NCBI GenBank assembly: GCA_963702765.1
Contig: CAVPEB010000019.1
Coordinates: forward strand, 1-64,000
Direction of reading: 5' to 3'
DNA length: 64,000 nt
From: DATMNR01 sp963702765
Lineage (GTDB): Bacteria; Chloroflexota; Ktedonobacteria; Ktedonobacterales; Ktedonobacteraceae
Below, one piece after another: positions 45,247-52,464 of this stretch. The notes beneath the pieces were generated by a model. The model saw nothing but the letters and a program-made list of their open reading frames with translations. It made no database searches and was not told the origin of the DNA. The position numbers and the translations under genes are program-made. Each line of letters begins with the position of its first letter. Position 1 is the stretch's first letter.

Positions 45247-46956
45247 ATGCAAGCTGAGACTCATGATGATCACATCGATAAGGACGTTTTAGAAGTATCC
45301 CTTAGTGGTCAAATGCTCCTTGAACATCCTCTTTTGAACAAAGGAACTTCCTTCCCAGAAGATGAACGGCGCGAGTTCAACCTGTTGGGGCTGCTCCCAC
45401 AGCATGTCGCCCCACTGGAAGTGCAGTTAGCCCGAACGTATGAAAACTATTGCCTGAAAGATGATGACCTGGAGCGATATATCTTCCTGGCATCCTTGCA
45501 GGACCGCAACGAAATACTCTTCTACCGCTTGCTTTCTGAGCACATCCGGGAGATGAGTCCAATCGTCTACACGCCAGTTGTAGGTCTGGCCTGTCAGCAT
45601 TACAGCCACCTGTATCGCCGTCCTCGTGGTTTGTATATCTCTTATCCCTACAAGGATGAAATCGATACGCTGCTTCAGCACGCACCATCTACCGATATCG
45701 ATGTTCTTGTTGTGACGGATGGCGAGCGCATTCTGGGGCTAGGCGACCTGGGCGTAGGCGGCATGGGCATCCCAGTAGGAAAGCTTGCTCTGTACACGGT
45801 CTGCGCGGGCATCCATCCGGCTAGAGCACTGCCTGTCATCCTGGATGTAGGAACGGATAACCAGGAACTGCTCAATGATCCACTCTATCTGGGATGGCAT
45901 CACGAACGAGTGCGCGGAGCAGCCTACGATGCCTTCATCGACACCTTTGTCCAGGCAGTGAAACGCACGTTCCCCCACGTGCTGTTACAATGGGAAGATT
46001 TTGCCAAGCGGAATGCTCGTCGTCTGCTCACCCACTACCAGGATCAGCTGTGCACCTTTAACGACGATATCCAGGGAACGGGAGCAGTGACACTTGCTGG
46101 TTTGCTCGCCGCAGTGCATGTGATCGGCACGAAGCTGAGCGAGCAACGAGTAGTGATCCTGGGTGCTGGCTCCGCAGCAACAGGCATTGCCGAACAGATC
46201 GTGGGGGCGATGGAAACCGAGGGACGTTCGTTGGAAGAGGCGAGGCGTGCTATCTGGCTGGTCGATAGTCACGGCCTCGTACATACCGGGCGCGCCGATT
46301 TGGAGGCAGAGAAGGTGCCTTATGCACAGCCTCAGGAGCGTCAGGCTGGATGGAGCACGTCACATTTGGAGCAGATTGGATTGCAAGAGGTTGTGACGCG
46401 GGTACATCCGACGATCTTGATCGGTACGGCTGCCAGGGCAGGAGCTTTCACGGAAGCCATCGTGCGCGAGATGGCCAGACACGTTAAACGACCAATTATC
46501 TTCCCGCTTTCCAACCCGACCTCCAAAAGCGAGGCTGCTCCAGAAGACCTGATAACCTGGACAGAAGGGCGCGCCTTAATTGCTACTGGCAGCCCTTACC
46601 CTGAGGTATCGTACAGTGGACAAACGATCACCATTGGGCAATGTAACAACATGTTTATCTTCCCAGGAATGGGTCTTGGCGTCATTGCCGCTCAAGCCCG
46701 GCGAGTAACAAACCAGATGTTCATCGCCGCTGCCCGTGCGTTGAGTGAATATTCACCCGCTCGTCAAGCGTCGACTGCGTCGCTCTATCCTATGGTCGAG
46801 GACGTACGTGAAGTGTCACGGCATGTGGCTCTGGCAGTTGGATTGGCGGCCCAACAGTCAGGCGTAGCCGAGCGAACCTCCCAGGAAGAGTTAGAACGGC
46901 GAATCACAGCACAGATGTGGATCCCTCACTATCCGCGCTTAAAATATAAAGCATAG
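45247..46956 (+). CDS. NAD-dependent malic enzyme
   Basis: A 569-residue enzyme of the large (SfcA/MaeA-type) class. It shows the N-terminal malic domain with MSPIVYTPVVGLACQ (the catalytic Tyr), VVTDGERILGLGDLGVGGMG, the metal-binding CTFNDDIQGTGAVTLAG and the NAD-binding motif VVILGAGSAATGIAEQI. It oxidatively decarboxylates malate to pyruvate and CO2, giving NADH. Pyruvate and then acetyl-CoA could feed PHA synthesis encoded downstream. AAGGAGG precedes the ATG. It lies 100 bases after the BTAD gene on the same strand and may be co-transcribed; a large inverted repeat follows it. Confidence 0.93.
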   Translation: MQAETHDDHIDKDVLEVSLSGQMLLEHPLLNKGTSFPEDERREFNLLGLLPQHVAPLEVQLARTYENYCLKDDDLERYIFLASLQDRNEILFYRLLSEHIREMSPIVYTPVVGLACQHYSHLYRRPRGLYISYPYKDEIDTLLQHAPSTDIDVLVVTDGERILGLGDLGVGGMGIPVGKLALYTVCAGIHPARALPVILDVGTDNQELLNDPLYLGWHHERVRGAAYDAFIDTFVQAVKRTFPHVLLQWEDFAKRNARRLLTHYQDQLCTFNDDIQGTGAVTLAGLLAAVHVIGTKLSEQRVVILGAGSAATGIAEQIVGAMETEGRSLEEARRAIWLVDSHGLVHTGRADLEAEKVPYAQPQERQAGWSTSHLEQIGLQEVVTRVHPTILIGTAARAGAFTEAIVREMARHVKRPIIFPLSNPTSKSEAAPEDLITWTEGRALIATGSPYPEVSYSGQTITIGQCNNMFIFPGMGLGVIAAQARRVTNQMFIAAARALSEYSPARQASTASLYPMVEDVREVSRHVALAVGLAAQQSGVAERTSQEELERRITAQMWIPHYPRLKYKA

Positions 46957-46971
46957 GCTTTGAAGTAGGCT

Positions 46972-47021
46972 CAGGCTTTCATTCCATGAGGGGCAGCTGC
47001 CCCTCATGGGATGAAAGCCTG
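46972..47021. terminator. Long inverted repeat after malic enzyme
   Basis: A 24-bp stem with one G-T pair (46972-46995 with 46998-47021) and essentially no loop. It ends the malic enzyme transcript and lies between convergent genes, although no U run follows. Such a long hairpin will also protect mRNA 3' ends. Confidence 0.7.
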
Positions 47022-47085
47022 ACAATCTCACAACATACTCGTGGACAATGCAAGAACATCACGGTTATCTCACAAACCCTTTTCC

Positions 47086-47295
47086 CTAATTTGCTGTTTG
47101 CTGTTGTGTCGTCACTTCCTGCTGCTGTAGCTTTTGATACTGGTATAGCTCTTCTATAGCTTCAGGTGAGAGGATCGCTGCAGTCCATGGACCCGCCAGA
47201 AAATTGTGAAGTTCTTTTGCAGGTTTCGTCTTTAGCTCTGCAATAAAGTCTTCTTCTGTCTCGTCTAACTGCATACTTGCTTGAGAATTTGTCAT
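47086..47295 (-). CDS. Small acidic hypothetical protein
   Basis: A 69-residue protein from ATG 47295, which has AAGGAGAAGGAG directly upstream. It reads MQLDETEEDFIAELKTKPAK, then LHNFLAGPWTAAILSPEAIE, and ends in a Gln/Thr-rich tail. No family is recognised and there is no membrane segment. It is convergent with malic enzyme and divergent from the phasin gene. A TATACT box near 47365 on the minus strand may be its -10. Confidence 0.65.
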   Translation of the reverse strand: MTNSQASMQLDETEEDFIAELKTKPAKELHNFLAGPWTAAILSPEAIEELYQYQKLQQQEVTTQQQTAN

Positions 47296-47567
47296 CTCCT
47301 TCTCCTTTCTTGACGACATGCAGTCCCCTAGCATGAGGTCTATTTCTTATCACAAGTATAGATTCCTTCAATCACAAACGCGTTACGATCTCTGCATTCA
47401 GTGTCACAAGCAGTTCACGGTTACGAATGTGGTTGTTGTGTTTTTTGGTCGGTATAGTGAGACTATGCTATTGGGAAGCAGTTTGCTATGAAACAAGGCA
47501 TTTCAAATGAGCGTGACGTACTTGCGTGTCTTCTCATTTATAATGTAAATAACAACTTTTTATGAAT

Positions 47568-47596
47568 TTGACAAATAGTGATTATTATGCTATACT
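47568..47596 (+). promoter_or_regulatory. Strong vegetative promoter of the phasin leader
   Basis: TTGACA (47568-47573), 17-bp spacer, TATACT (47591-47596): near-perfect sigma70 consensus. Its twin is at 59945-59973. The leader that follows is conserved between the two loci. Confidence 0.9.
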
Positions 47597-47602
47597 TGAA
47601 AC

Positions 47603-47793
47603 AAGAGGAAAGAACACCGACATCGCTCTTACTTCTTCCAGGAACAGCTTCGGCACTTCTCTGCTTCTGTATTCTCTCAGCAATGCCACTCAACATCCCC
47701 TCGCTCGATTTGACGAGGAGCCAGGCAGACGAACACGGTGAACTGACATGTCAGAGACCGCACGAAATGCCCTGACTTACCACCTATAAAGGA
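47603..47793 (+). ncRNA. Conserved ~190-nt leader RNA candidate (copy 1, phasin)
   Basis: From the start point to just before the phasin ribosome-binding site this untranslated stretch is clearly related to 59980-60160, upstream of aldehyde dehydrogenase. Shared blocks include CGCTCTTACTTC, CTTCGG, CTTCTGT, GAGACCGCACGAAA and CCTGACTTACCA. A hairpin CCTCG ... CGAGG here is CCTA ... TAGG in copy 2 (one C-G to A-T covariation), and CTGA-CATG-TCAG here is CTGA-CATT-TCGG there (pairing kept by G-U). A 65-codon frame present in copy 1 is not kept in copy 2, so the conservation is not coding. The class is unknown to me. Confidence 0.55.
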
Positions 47794-47803
47794 TCATGAC
47801 ACA

Positions 47804-48199
47804 ATGACAACGACAGCAAAAAACACGACAAACATCGCAGGTGATGTACAAGAACAGTACGCCCACACTGCCCAGACCATGGCAAAACATCTCGCTGACG
47901 CCCAAGCACGTAACCTCAAGTATACCCAACGTATCTTTGAGAGTACAATTGATTTGCTCAAGAGCCATATGGAAGATACACGTTCTCTGATGGAACAGTG
48001 GGGACAGCAAGGGGATTCCAAGGTCTCTGAGTCCTACATGAACCTCTTCAGCGCTCCGTTCACTGCCTATCAGCAGATGCTCGAGGGAGTGGAAAAAACC
48101 TCAAGACAGATGTTCGAGGGAGTGGAGAAAGCCACGAAACAAAGCTTCGAGAGCTTTGAAAAGGCCAACCATTCAAACATGGGAACTGCTAGAAAGTAG
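47804..48199 (+). CDS. Phasin-family protein (PHA granule-associated)
   Basis: A 131-residue helical protein: Asn/Thr-rich start, then AHTAQTMAKHLADAQARNLK and long amphipathic helices up to QQMLEGVEKTSRQMFEGVEK and ATKQSFESFEKANHSN. The pattern of alternating alanine, phenylalanine and glutamine without cysteine fits phasins, which coat polyhydroxyalkanoate granules. The repeated unit MLEGVEKTSRQ/MFEGVEKATKQ is a small internal duplication. A PHA synthase is encoded 6 kb downstream. It follows the conserved leader RNA and ends at a 17-bp hairpin, so it is monocistronic. Confidence 0.75.
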   Translation: MTTTAKNTTNIAGDVQEQYAHTAQTMAKHLADAQARNLKYTQRIFESTIDLLKSHMEDTRSLMEQWGQQGDSKVSESYMNLFSAPFTAYQQMLEGVEKTSRQMFEGVEKATKQSFESFEKANHSNMGTARK

Positions 48200-48220
48200 C
48201 ACCAACGAGGGAGCTACAAT

Positions 48221-48262
48221 ACAGAGAGAGCCTCAGGTTTAGCAGCCTGAGGCTCTCTCTGT
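48221..48262 (+). terminator. Terminator hairpin after phasin
   Basis: A perfect 17-bp stem (48221-48237 with 48246-48262) with an 8-base loop. It is not followed by a strong U run. Confidence 0.75.
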
Positions 48263-48399
48263 GTGAACTTGAGCGTGTGAGGCCACGTCCCTTTTCTTTG
48301 AGGAGACCCTTCCGAAACGGTTGTTGGGAAGCCAAAACAGCCTCGTCCTTGCTGATCTCGTACTCGACAGAAGGGAAAGGTCAGACACAGAGGGTTCAT

Positions 48400-48432
48400 T
48401 TAACGCTGGATATAACGCTCCATAGCTACACT
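48400..48432 (+). promoter_or_regulatory. Direct-repeat promoter of the gene at 48554
   Basis: TTAACGC (48400-48406) and ATAACGC (48412-48418), 12 bp apart; 8 bp later the -10 TACACT (48427-48432). The upstream 15 bases share CAGACACAGA with the promoters at 51200 and 61914. Confidence 0.85.
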
Positions 48433-48553
48433 TAAGAACAGAAGGTATGATGTGGAATGGAGTGAGGTGAAAATTGTCATCGATTGAACGAGCGACGCGT
48501 GCTGAAAGAAGCTTTTTGCAAGCGTCATGTATCCAATAGTGAGAGAAAGTATT

Positions 48554-48877
48554 ATGAAACAACGAGTCACTTTTGAGGAAACCTTGCATACCGTACATTT
48601 CATTTGGAAGGATAAGACTGCGTTTGCAATCTTTGGTACGAAAGCGAAAAAGACCAGAAAACAGATTTATAAAGAATTTTTTGGGAAAAAAGCCAGGAAA
48701 CACTACGCCAGGCAATACCCCTCCCTCACAAAGAAGGAAATAGACGAGATTGTCACAATCCATGTCGAACATTTAAAGACAGCGACAGTCGTGATGCATG
48801 TTGCCCCTTTGCTGGATGGGGATTTCACACGTGCAAACCATGAAGCCAGAAGATTGAAAAATTCCGTTCCAGCATAG
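48554..48877 (+). CDS. Small basic hypothetical protein
   Basis: A 107-residue basic protein from ATG 48554. It contains FIWKDKTAFAIFGTKAKKTR, then KEFFGKKARKHYARQYPSLT and a C-terminal HVAPLLDGDFTRANHEARRL. I do not recognise a family. It follows one of the direct-repeat promoters with a leader of about 115 bases. The ribosome-binding site is weak (GAGAGAAAG); the alternative in-frame ATG at 48527 has none. It is probably part of the regulon, but the role is unknown. Confidence 0.65.
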   Translation: MKQRVTFEETLHTVHFIWKDKTAFAIFGTKAKKTRKQIYKEFFGKKARKHYARQYPSLTKKEIDEIVTIHVEHLKTATVVMHVAPLLDGDFTRANHEARRLKNSVPA

Positions 48878-48990
48878 AAACCGTCCACGAAGCAGCCTGT
48901 CTGTCACCAAACACGAAGTTTCGCCTGGTGAGCCGTAACCAAAGCTAACCGGAGCGAACGCTCTATCAAGCGCGTAGAAAGGATATAATC

Positions 48991-49956
48991 ATGAGTCATG
49001 CTGAAGAACTTCATGTTATTTTCGGAAGCGGTCCGATAGGTTCTGCTGTCATGAGCGAACTGCTGACGCGAGGCTACAATGTACGCATGGTCAATCGACA
49101 TACAAAAATGAACGTACCGGAGGGTGTTGTATTGGTACAGGGCGATGCCACGGATCCCGCATTTACCATGGATGCCTGCAAAGATGCCACTGTCGTCTAT
49201 GACTGTACCACTCCTCCCTACACCCAGTGGCCCGAGCTTTTCCCTCCATTGCAAGCAGGCATAGTAGAAGGTGCAGCCAGCACAGGAGCAAAGCTGGTCT
49301 CAATGGAGAATGTGTATATGTATGGTCCTACACATGGGAAGCCTCTGACTGAAGATTTGCCATATGCAGCGACGACGCGCAAAGGGCGTGTGCGGGCACA
49401 CATGGCTGAGGATTTGCTAGCTGCTCACCGCAGTGGCAAAGTGCGTGTTGCTATCGGGCGTGCATCTGATTTCTTCGGCCCCAACGCATTAGTATCGTCG
49501 GCTGGAGAGCGTGTCTTCCTCCCCGCCTTATCCGGCAAAGCATCCCAGGTCGTAGGCAATGCAAATCTCCCACATACTTATACGTACGTGCCCGATATCG
49601 GCAAAGGACTGGTGATCCTGGGCGAGCGTGATGAAGCATTAGGCCAGGCATGGCATTTGCCCAGCGCTCAGACCGTCACAACGCGGCAGTTCATCGAGAT
49701 GATTTTCTCAGAGACAGGCTATCCTGCTCGAATACAGGCCGTTCCTAACCTTATCCTGAAAACACTCGCCTTATTCAACCCGACGATGCGAGAAGTCGCA
49801 GAGATGCTTTACGAGTTTGACGAGCCATTTATCGTCGACAGTTCTCGCTTTGAGCGCACATTTGGGAATCACGCGACACCCCTACAAGAGGCTATTCACA
49901 CAACGGTGGAGTGGTTCCGGAAATATGAGCATGATAAGGTGAAATCGAACGCCTGA
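48991..49956 (+). CDS. NAD-dependent epimerase/dehydratase-type (extended SDR) protein
   Basis: A 321-residue protein with an N-terminal Rossmann site HVIFGSGPIGSAVMSELLTR, then DATDPAFTMDACKDATVVYD, and the segment SMENVYMYGPTHGKPLTED that supplies the active-site region; the second half has HTYTYVPDIGKGLVILGE. This matches atypical or extended SDRs that act on NAD-linked substrates. The strict Gly-x-x-Gly-x-x-Gly is altered to GSGPIGSA. A AGAAAGGA site precedes the ATG. It lies between two regulon promoters. Substrate unknown. Confidence 0.83.
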   Translation: MSHAEELHVIFGSGPIGSAVMSELLTRGYNVRMVNRHTKMNVPEGVVLVQGDATDPAFTMDACKDATVVYDCTTPPYTQWPELFPPLQAGIVEGAASTGAKLVSMENVYMYGPTHGKPLTEDLPYAATTRKGRVRAHMAEDLLAAHRSGKVRVAIGRASDFFGPNALVSSAGERVFLPALSGKASQVVGNANLPHTYTYVPDIGKGLVILGERDEALGQAWHLPSAQTVTTRQFIEMIFSETGYPARIQAVPNLILKTLALFNPTMREVAEMLYEFDEPFIVDSSRFERTFGNHATPLQEAIHTTVEWFRKYEHDKVKSNA

Positions 49957-49981
49957 CATAGGAACCCCTAGTAATGTCCAA

Positions 49982-50014
49982 TTAACGCTTGTTTTAACAC
50001 TATCTGCTTATACT
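49982..50014 (+). promoter_or_regulatory. Direct-repeat promoter of the gene at 50198
   Basis: TTAACGC (49982-49988) and TTAACAC (49994-50000), 12 bp apart; 8 bp later -10 TATACT (50009-50014). The leader that follows is closely related to that of the DoxX-like gene. Confidence 0.85.
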
Positions 50015-50130
50015 GAAAGTAGCTTGGACAACGTAGATCATTGATCACGCGGAAAAATATGACAGGAGAGCAGTCGTTCCAATTTCTGCTCTCCCATATC
50101 TTCTCATGGGAGATAATGATTACGAACCGC
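50015..50130 (+). repeat. Shared 5' leader (copy 1) with conserved hairpin
   Basis: This leader is similar over more than 100 bases to 58853-58970, including CACGCGGAAAAA, a hairpin (GAGCAG ... CTGCTC here, GAGCA ... TGCTC there) and CATCTTCTCATGGGAG / ATATCTTCTCATGGGAG. It ends ahead of the ribosome-binding site. Confidence 0.75.
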
Positions 50131-50197
50131 TGAGAAAAAAGCGAACCGAGAGTCATTAGTTGAGTTTTGTGTGACCTGTACGAAGGAGGAATCGATA

Positions 50198-50869
50198 ATG
50201 CTCAAAATAATTGGTGTTGTGTTGGCTGCTCTAGCAGCTTTTGCAGCGGTGACATATCTGCGCTTCATCCGCCCCTGGCAACTGCGCTGGGGAGCCACCG
50301 ACGAAGAGGTGGCCCGAGCCATGTCCGGCGATGAGATCGTAAAATCTCCCACGTTTAACGCCACACGAGGTGTGACCGTCCAGGCGCGACCAGAGGAGAT
50401 CTGGCCCTGGCTGCTGCAAATGGGCGTCACGCGTGCTGGCTGGTATAGTTACGATTTGCTCGACAATCTGGGCAAACCGAGCGCGAAGCGCATTATCCCC
50501 GAACTCCAGCACGTGGTAGTTGGAGACGTGATTCCGATGAGCCCAGATGGAAAACAGGGCTTATATGTCAAGGATTTCGAAGCCAACCGATATATTCTCT
50601 GGTGGGATAAGAAAGGTGAAGTTACCTGGTACTGGGGTCTCTATTCGCAGGATGAGAGCCAGACCCGCCTGATTACACGCGTGCGCGAGCACTACCGATG
50701 GCTCTCGTCGGCGATCCTGTTTAGCCTGCTGGTAGAGTTCACCGACATTGTGATGATGCGCAAATGCATGCTCGGCATCAAGCGACGGGCAGAGCATAGC
50801 CATGAACTGACTGAAGGTGCCAATGCAACAGCTCGCCACCAGGTAAGACAGGAAGAGCCCATGGCTTAG
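50198..50869 (+). CDS. Membrane-anchored SRPBCC-like protein
   Basis: About 223 residues from ATG 50198, which follows GAAGGAGG. One N-terminal hydrophobic segment (IIGVVLAALAAFAAVTYLRF) anchors the protein. The rest looks like a START/SRPBCC-type ligand-binding fold: VTVQARPEEIWPWLLQMGVT, then GWYSYDLLDNLGKPSAKRI, and IPMSPDGKQGLYVKDFEANR. Such proteins bind hydrophobic ligands; this subgroup is uncharacterised. It is driven by a direct-repeat promoter with a long leader. Confidence 0.75.
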   Translation: MLKIIGVVLAALAAFAAVTYLRFIRPWQLRWGATDEEVARAMSGDEIVKSPTFNATRGVTVQARPEEIWPWLLQMGVTRAGWYSYDLLDNLGKPSAKRIIPELQHVVVGDVIPMSPDGKQGLYVKDFEANRYILWWDKKGEVTWYWGLYSQDESQTRLITRVREHYRWLSSAILFSLLVEFTDIVMMRKCMLGIKRRAEHSHELTEGANATARHQVRQEEPMA

Positions 50870-50895
50870 GGAAAAAACGAATGGGAAAGGAACGC

Positions 50896-51103
50896 ATGAA
50901 AATATCGAAGATTGCGCTTTGGTTATCAGCGATCGATGCCCTCCTGATGCTTACCGCAAGTGCTCCCGTATACGCCACTGGCCGGACCACTTGGTTTCAC
51001 ACCGCTGCCAGCCCTGTACTTTCTCTTCCTGGCAGTGATGGTCGTGAGCTACTTGCTCCTCGTTGAACTCGTCAAACGACGCTTGATAAGACGATATGCG
51101 TAG
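50896..51103 (+). pseudogene. C-terminal remnant of an MgtA-type P-type ATPase
   Basis: In one frame from about 50948 to the TAG at 51101 the sequence reads LPYTPLAGPLGFTPLPALYF and ends LLLVELVKRRLIRRYA, the last two transmembrane segments of magnesium-type P-type ATPases. The preceding 50 bases in another frame (KIALWLSAIDALLMLT) look like the residues that should come just before, so there is also a frameshift near 50950. The remaining ~800 residues are missing. The overlapping ATG-started frame 50881-51066 is a by-product. Confidence 0.7.
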
Positions 51104-51199
51104 GAGACCTTTCCCAAACGAGTGTAGTCTACTCAAACAATCCGTCCTTCATGTTCTCATACTCGACAGTAGCGAAAAGGTCAGACACAGATAGTTTAT

Positions 51200-51232
51200 T
51201 TAACGCTTGATATAACGCTCCATAGCTACACT
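51200..51232 (+). promoter_or_regulatory. Direct-repeat promoter of the gene at 51394
   Basis: TTAACGC (51200-51206) and ATAACGC (51212-51218), 12 bp apart; 8 bp later -10 TACACT (51227-51232). About 80 bases around it are nearly the same as at 48370-48445. Confidence 0.85.
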
Positions 51233-51393
51233 TAAGAGCAGAGGCATTCAAAGCAAATGTCTTGTTATGTATCCTGGATTGTATTGATTCTGGAAAAACC
51301 CAGTACATTCCATGTATGCATAAGCATGGTTAACCTTACGAAGCAGAGAGAGAGTATGAATCCTGCTAGAAATCTTATGTTAGAGGGAAAACG

Positions 51394-51597
51394 ATGAGTG
51401 ATAACATAACTCAACAGCGACTTTCAATGCGCTTAGATATATATTTGAGCGATTATACAGGAAGGAAAGTCAAAAAAGATAAACTTCATAGTGCGGAATG
51501 GAATAAAGTATGGAGAGTGGCAGACGTTGCTCGTCTACAGAATACTCTTACTCCTGAAATCGTTGACGATGTTCGTGTCGTATTGAATAAGCTTTAG
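51394..51597 (+). CDS. Small hypothetical protein of the direct-repeat regulon
   Basis: A 67-residue basic protein with LSMRLDIYLSDYTGRKVKKD, HSAEWNKVWRVADVARLQN and VDDVRVVLNKL. I do not recognise a family. It follows a direct-repeat promoter with a leader of about 155 bases and precedes the ECF sigma gene by 120 bases, so both may be made from one transcript. Between them lies a perfect 14-bp palindrome (51641-51654). GAGGGAAAA precedes the ATG. Confidence 0.65.
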   Translation: MSDNITQQRLSMRLDIYLSDYTGRKVKKDKLHSAEWNKVWRVADVARLQNTLTPEIVDDVRVVLNKL

Positions 51598-51717
51598 ACC
51601 GCAGAAGAAATGCCACGGTCTTCCTCATATCATCCCTTGCCTCATGATCATGAGACTTTGAAATGGCATCGATGTACACTAGGGTTAACCTCATGGCAGT
51701 TATAGGAGCTTATTCAC

Positions 51718-52326
51718 ATGGCAAACAGCCCGGAGATTTCACTTCCAGGCGTCATCTCTTCACAATCGGAGCAGGATGACACTCACCTTGTGACAGCCAG
51801 TCAACAGGGGGATCAGGATGCATTTGCCTCCCTGATGCAAAGACACCAGCGCCGCGTTTTCAATCTGGTTTTGCGCATGCTGCAGGACTACGAAGAGGCT
51901 AGCGAGATCACTCAGGAAGCTTTCCTGGCCGCATGGATGGGGCTACCATCATTCCGCGGTGAGGCGCGTTTTGCTACCTGGCTGTATCGAATCGCTTACA
52001 ATTGCGCCTTGAAACAGCTTGAACGGCGCAAGCGTGAGCGATACCTGCGTGCGGCCATTGAAGCGGAACAGATCCTGGAGGAGATGAACAAGCAGAAGCA
52101 AGCGGAAGATATTCTTGAGTTACGCGCCCGGCAGGCTATTATGCGCGAGCAGTTTCTCCAACTGCCAACGAAGTATCGCATTGTCTTGACCTTGCGCCAC
52201 CTTCATGAGATGACGTATGAAGAGATGGCCGACATCCTCACTCTGCCAATTGGCACAATCAAGACACATCTCTTTCGGGCCAGGCATCTCTTGAAGGAAC
52301 GCTTGCTGGCACAGCCATTCTATTAA
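51718..52326 (+). CDS. ECF-type sigma-70 family RNA polymerase sigma factor
   Basis: A 202-residue ECF sigma factor. Region 2 is FASLMQRHQRRVFNLVLRML ... EASEITQEAFLAAWMGLPSF, and region 4 is LPTKYRIVLTLRHLHEMTYE followed by EMADILTLPIGTIKTHLFRA. The ATG follows AGGAG at 8 bases. No anti-sigma gene is adjacent. Its stop codon lies inside the first heptamer of the promoter for the CoA ligase gene. It may be co-transcribed with the small gene at 51394 and so be a member of the repeat regulon. Confidence 0.93.
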   Translation: MANSPEISLPGVISSQSEQDDTHLVTASQQGDQDAFASLMQRHQRRVFNLVLRMLQDYEEASEITQEAFLAAWMGLPSFRGEARFATWLYRIAYNCALKQLERRKRERYLRAAIEAEQILEEMNKQKQAEDILELRARQAIMREQFLQLPTKYRIVLTLRHLHEMTYEEMADILTLPIGTIKTHLFRARHLLKERLLAQPFY

Positions 52327-52355
52327 CGCTTGTTTTAACGCTCCCTGCTTATACT
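52323..52355 (+). promoter_or_regulatory. Direct-repeat promoter of the first acyl-CoA ligase
   Basis: TTAACGC (52323-52329) and TTAACGC (52335-52341), both perfect and 12 bp apart; 8 bp later -10 TATACT (52350-52355). The first heptamer overlaps the sigma factor stop codon. This is the clearest copy of the family. Confidence 0.88.
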
Positions 52356-52464
52356 GAAAGTAGCTGAGATAAAGTATTTCATTTGCAAATTAAGGTCTAC
52401 GTACCAAAAAGAGAGTATATCTATAGAGCCGTTGCCGTGAATAACACAACAGAAGGAGTTTCTC

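Noticed and set aside
47578..47775. 65-codon frame inside the phasin leader as a leader peptide
   Set aside because: The homologous leader at 59980-60160 has stops in this frame, and no ribosome-binding site precedes it.
50881..51066. ATG-started 61-codon frame with a hydrophobic, signal-like start
   Set aside because: It overlaps the P-type ATPase remnant, and its apparent signal sequence is explained by the ATPase residues before the frameshift; the second half is out of frame with the recognisable protein.
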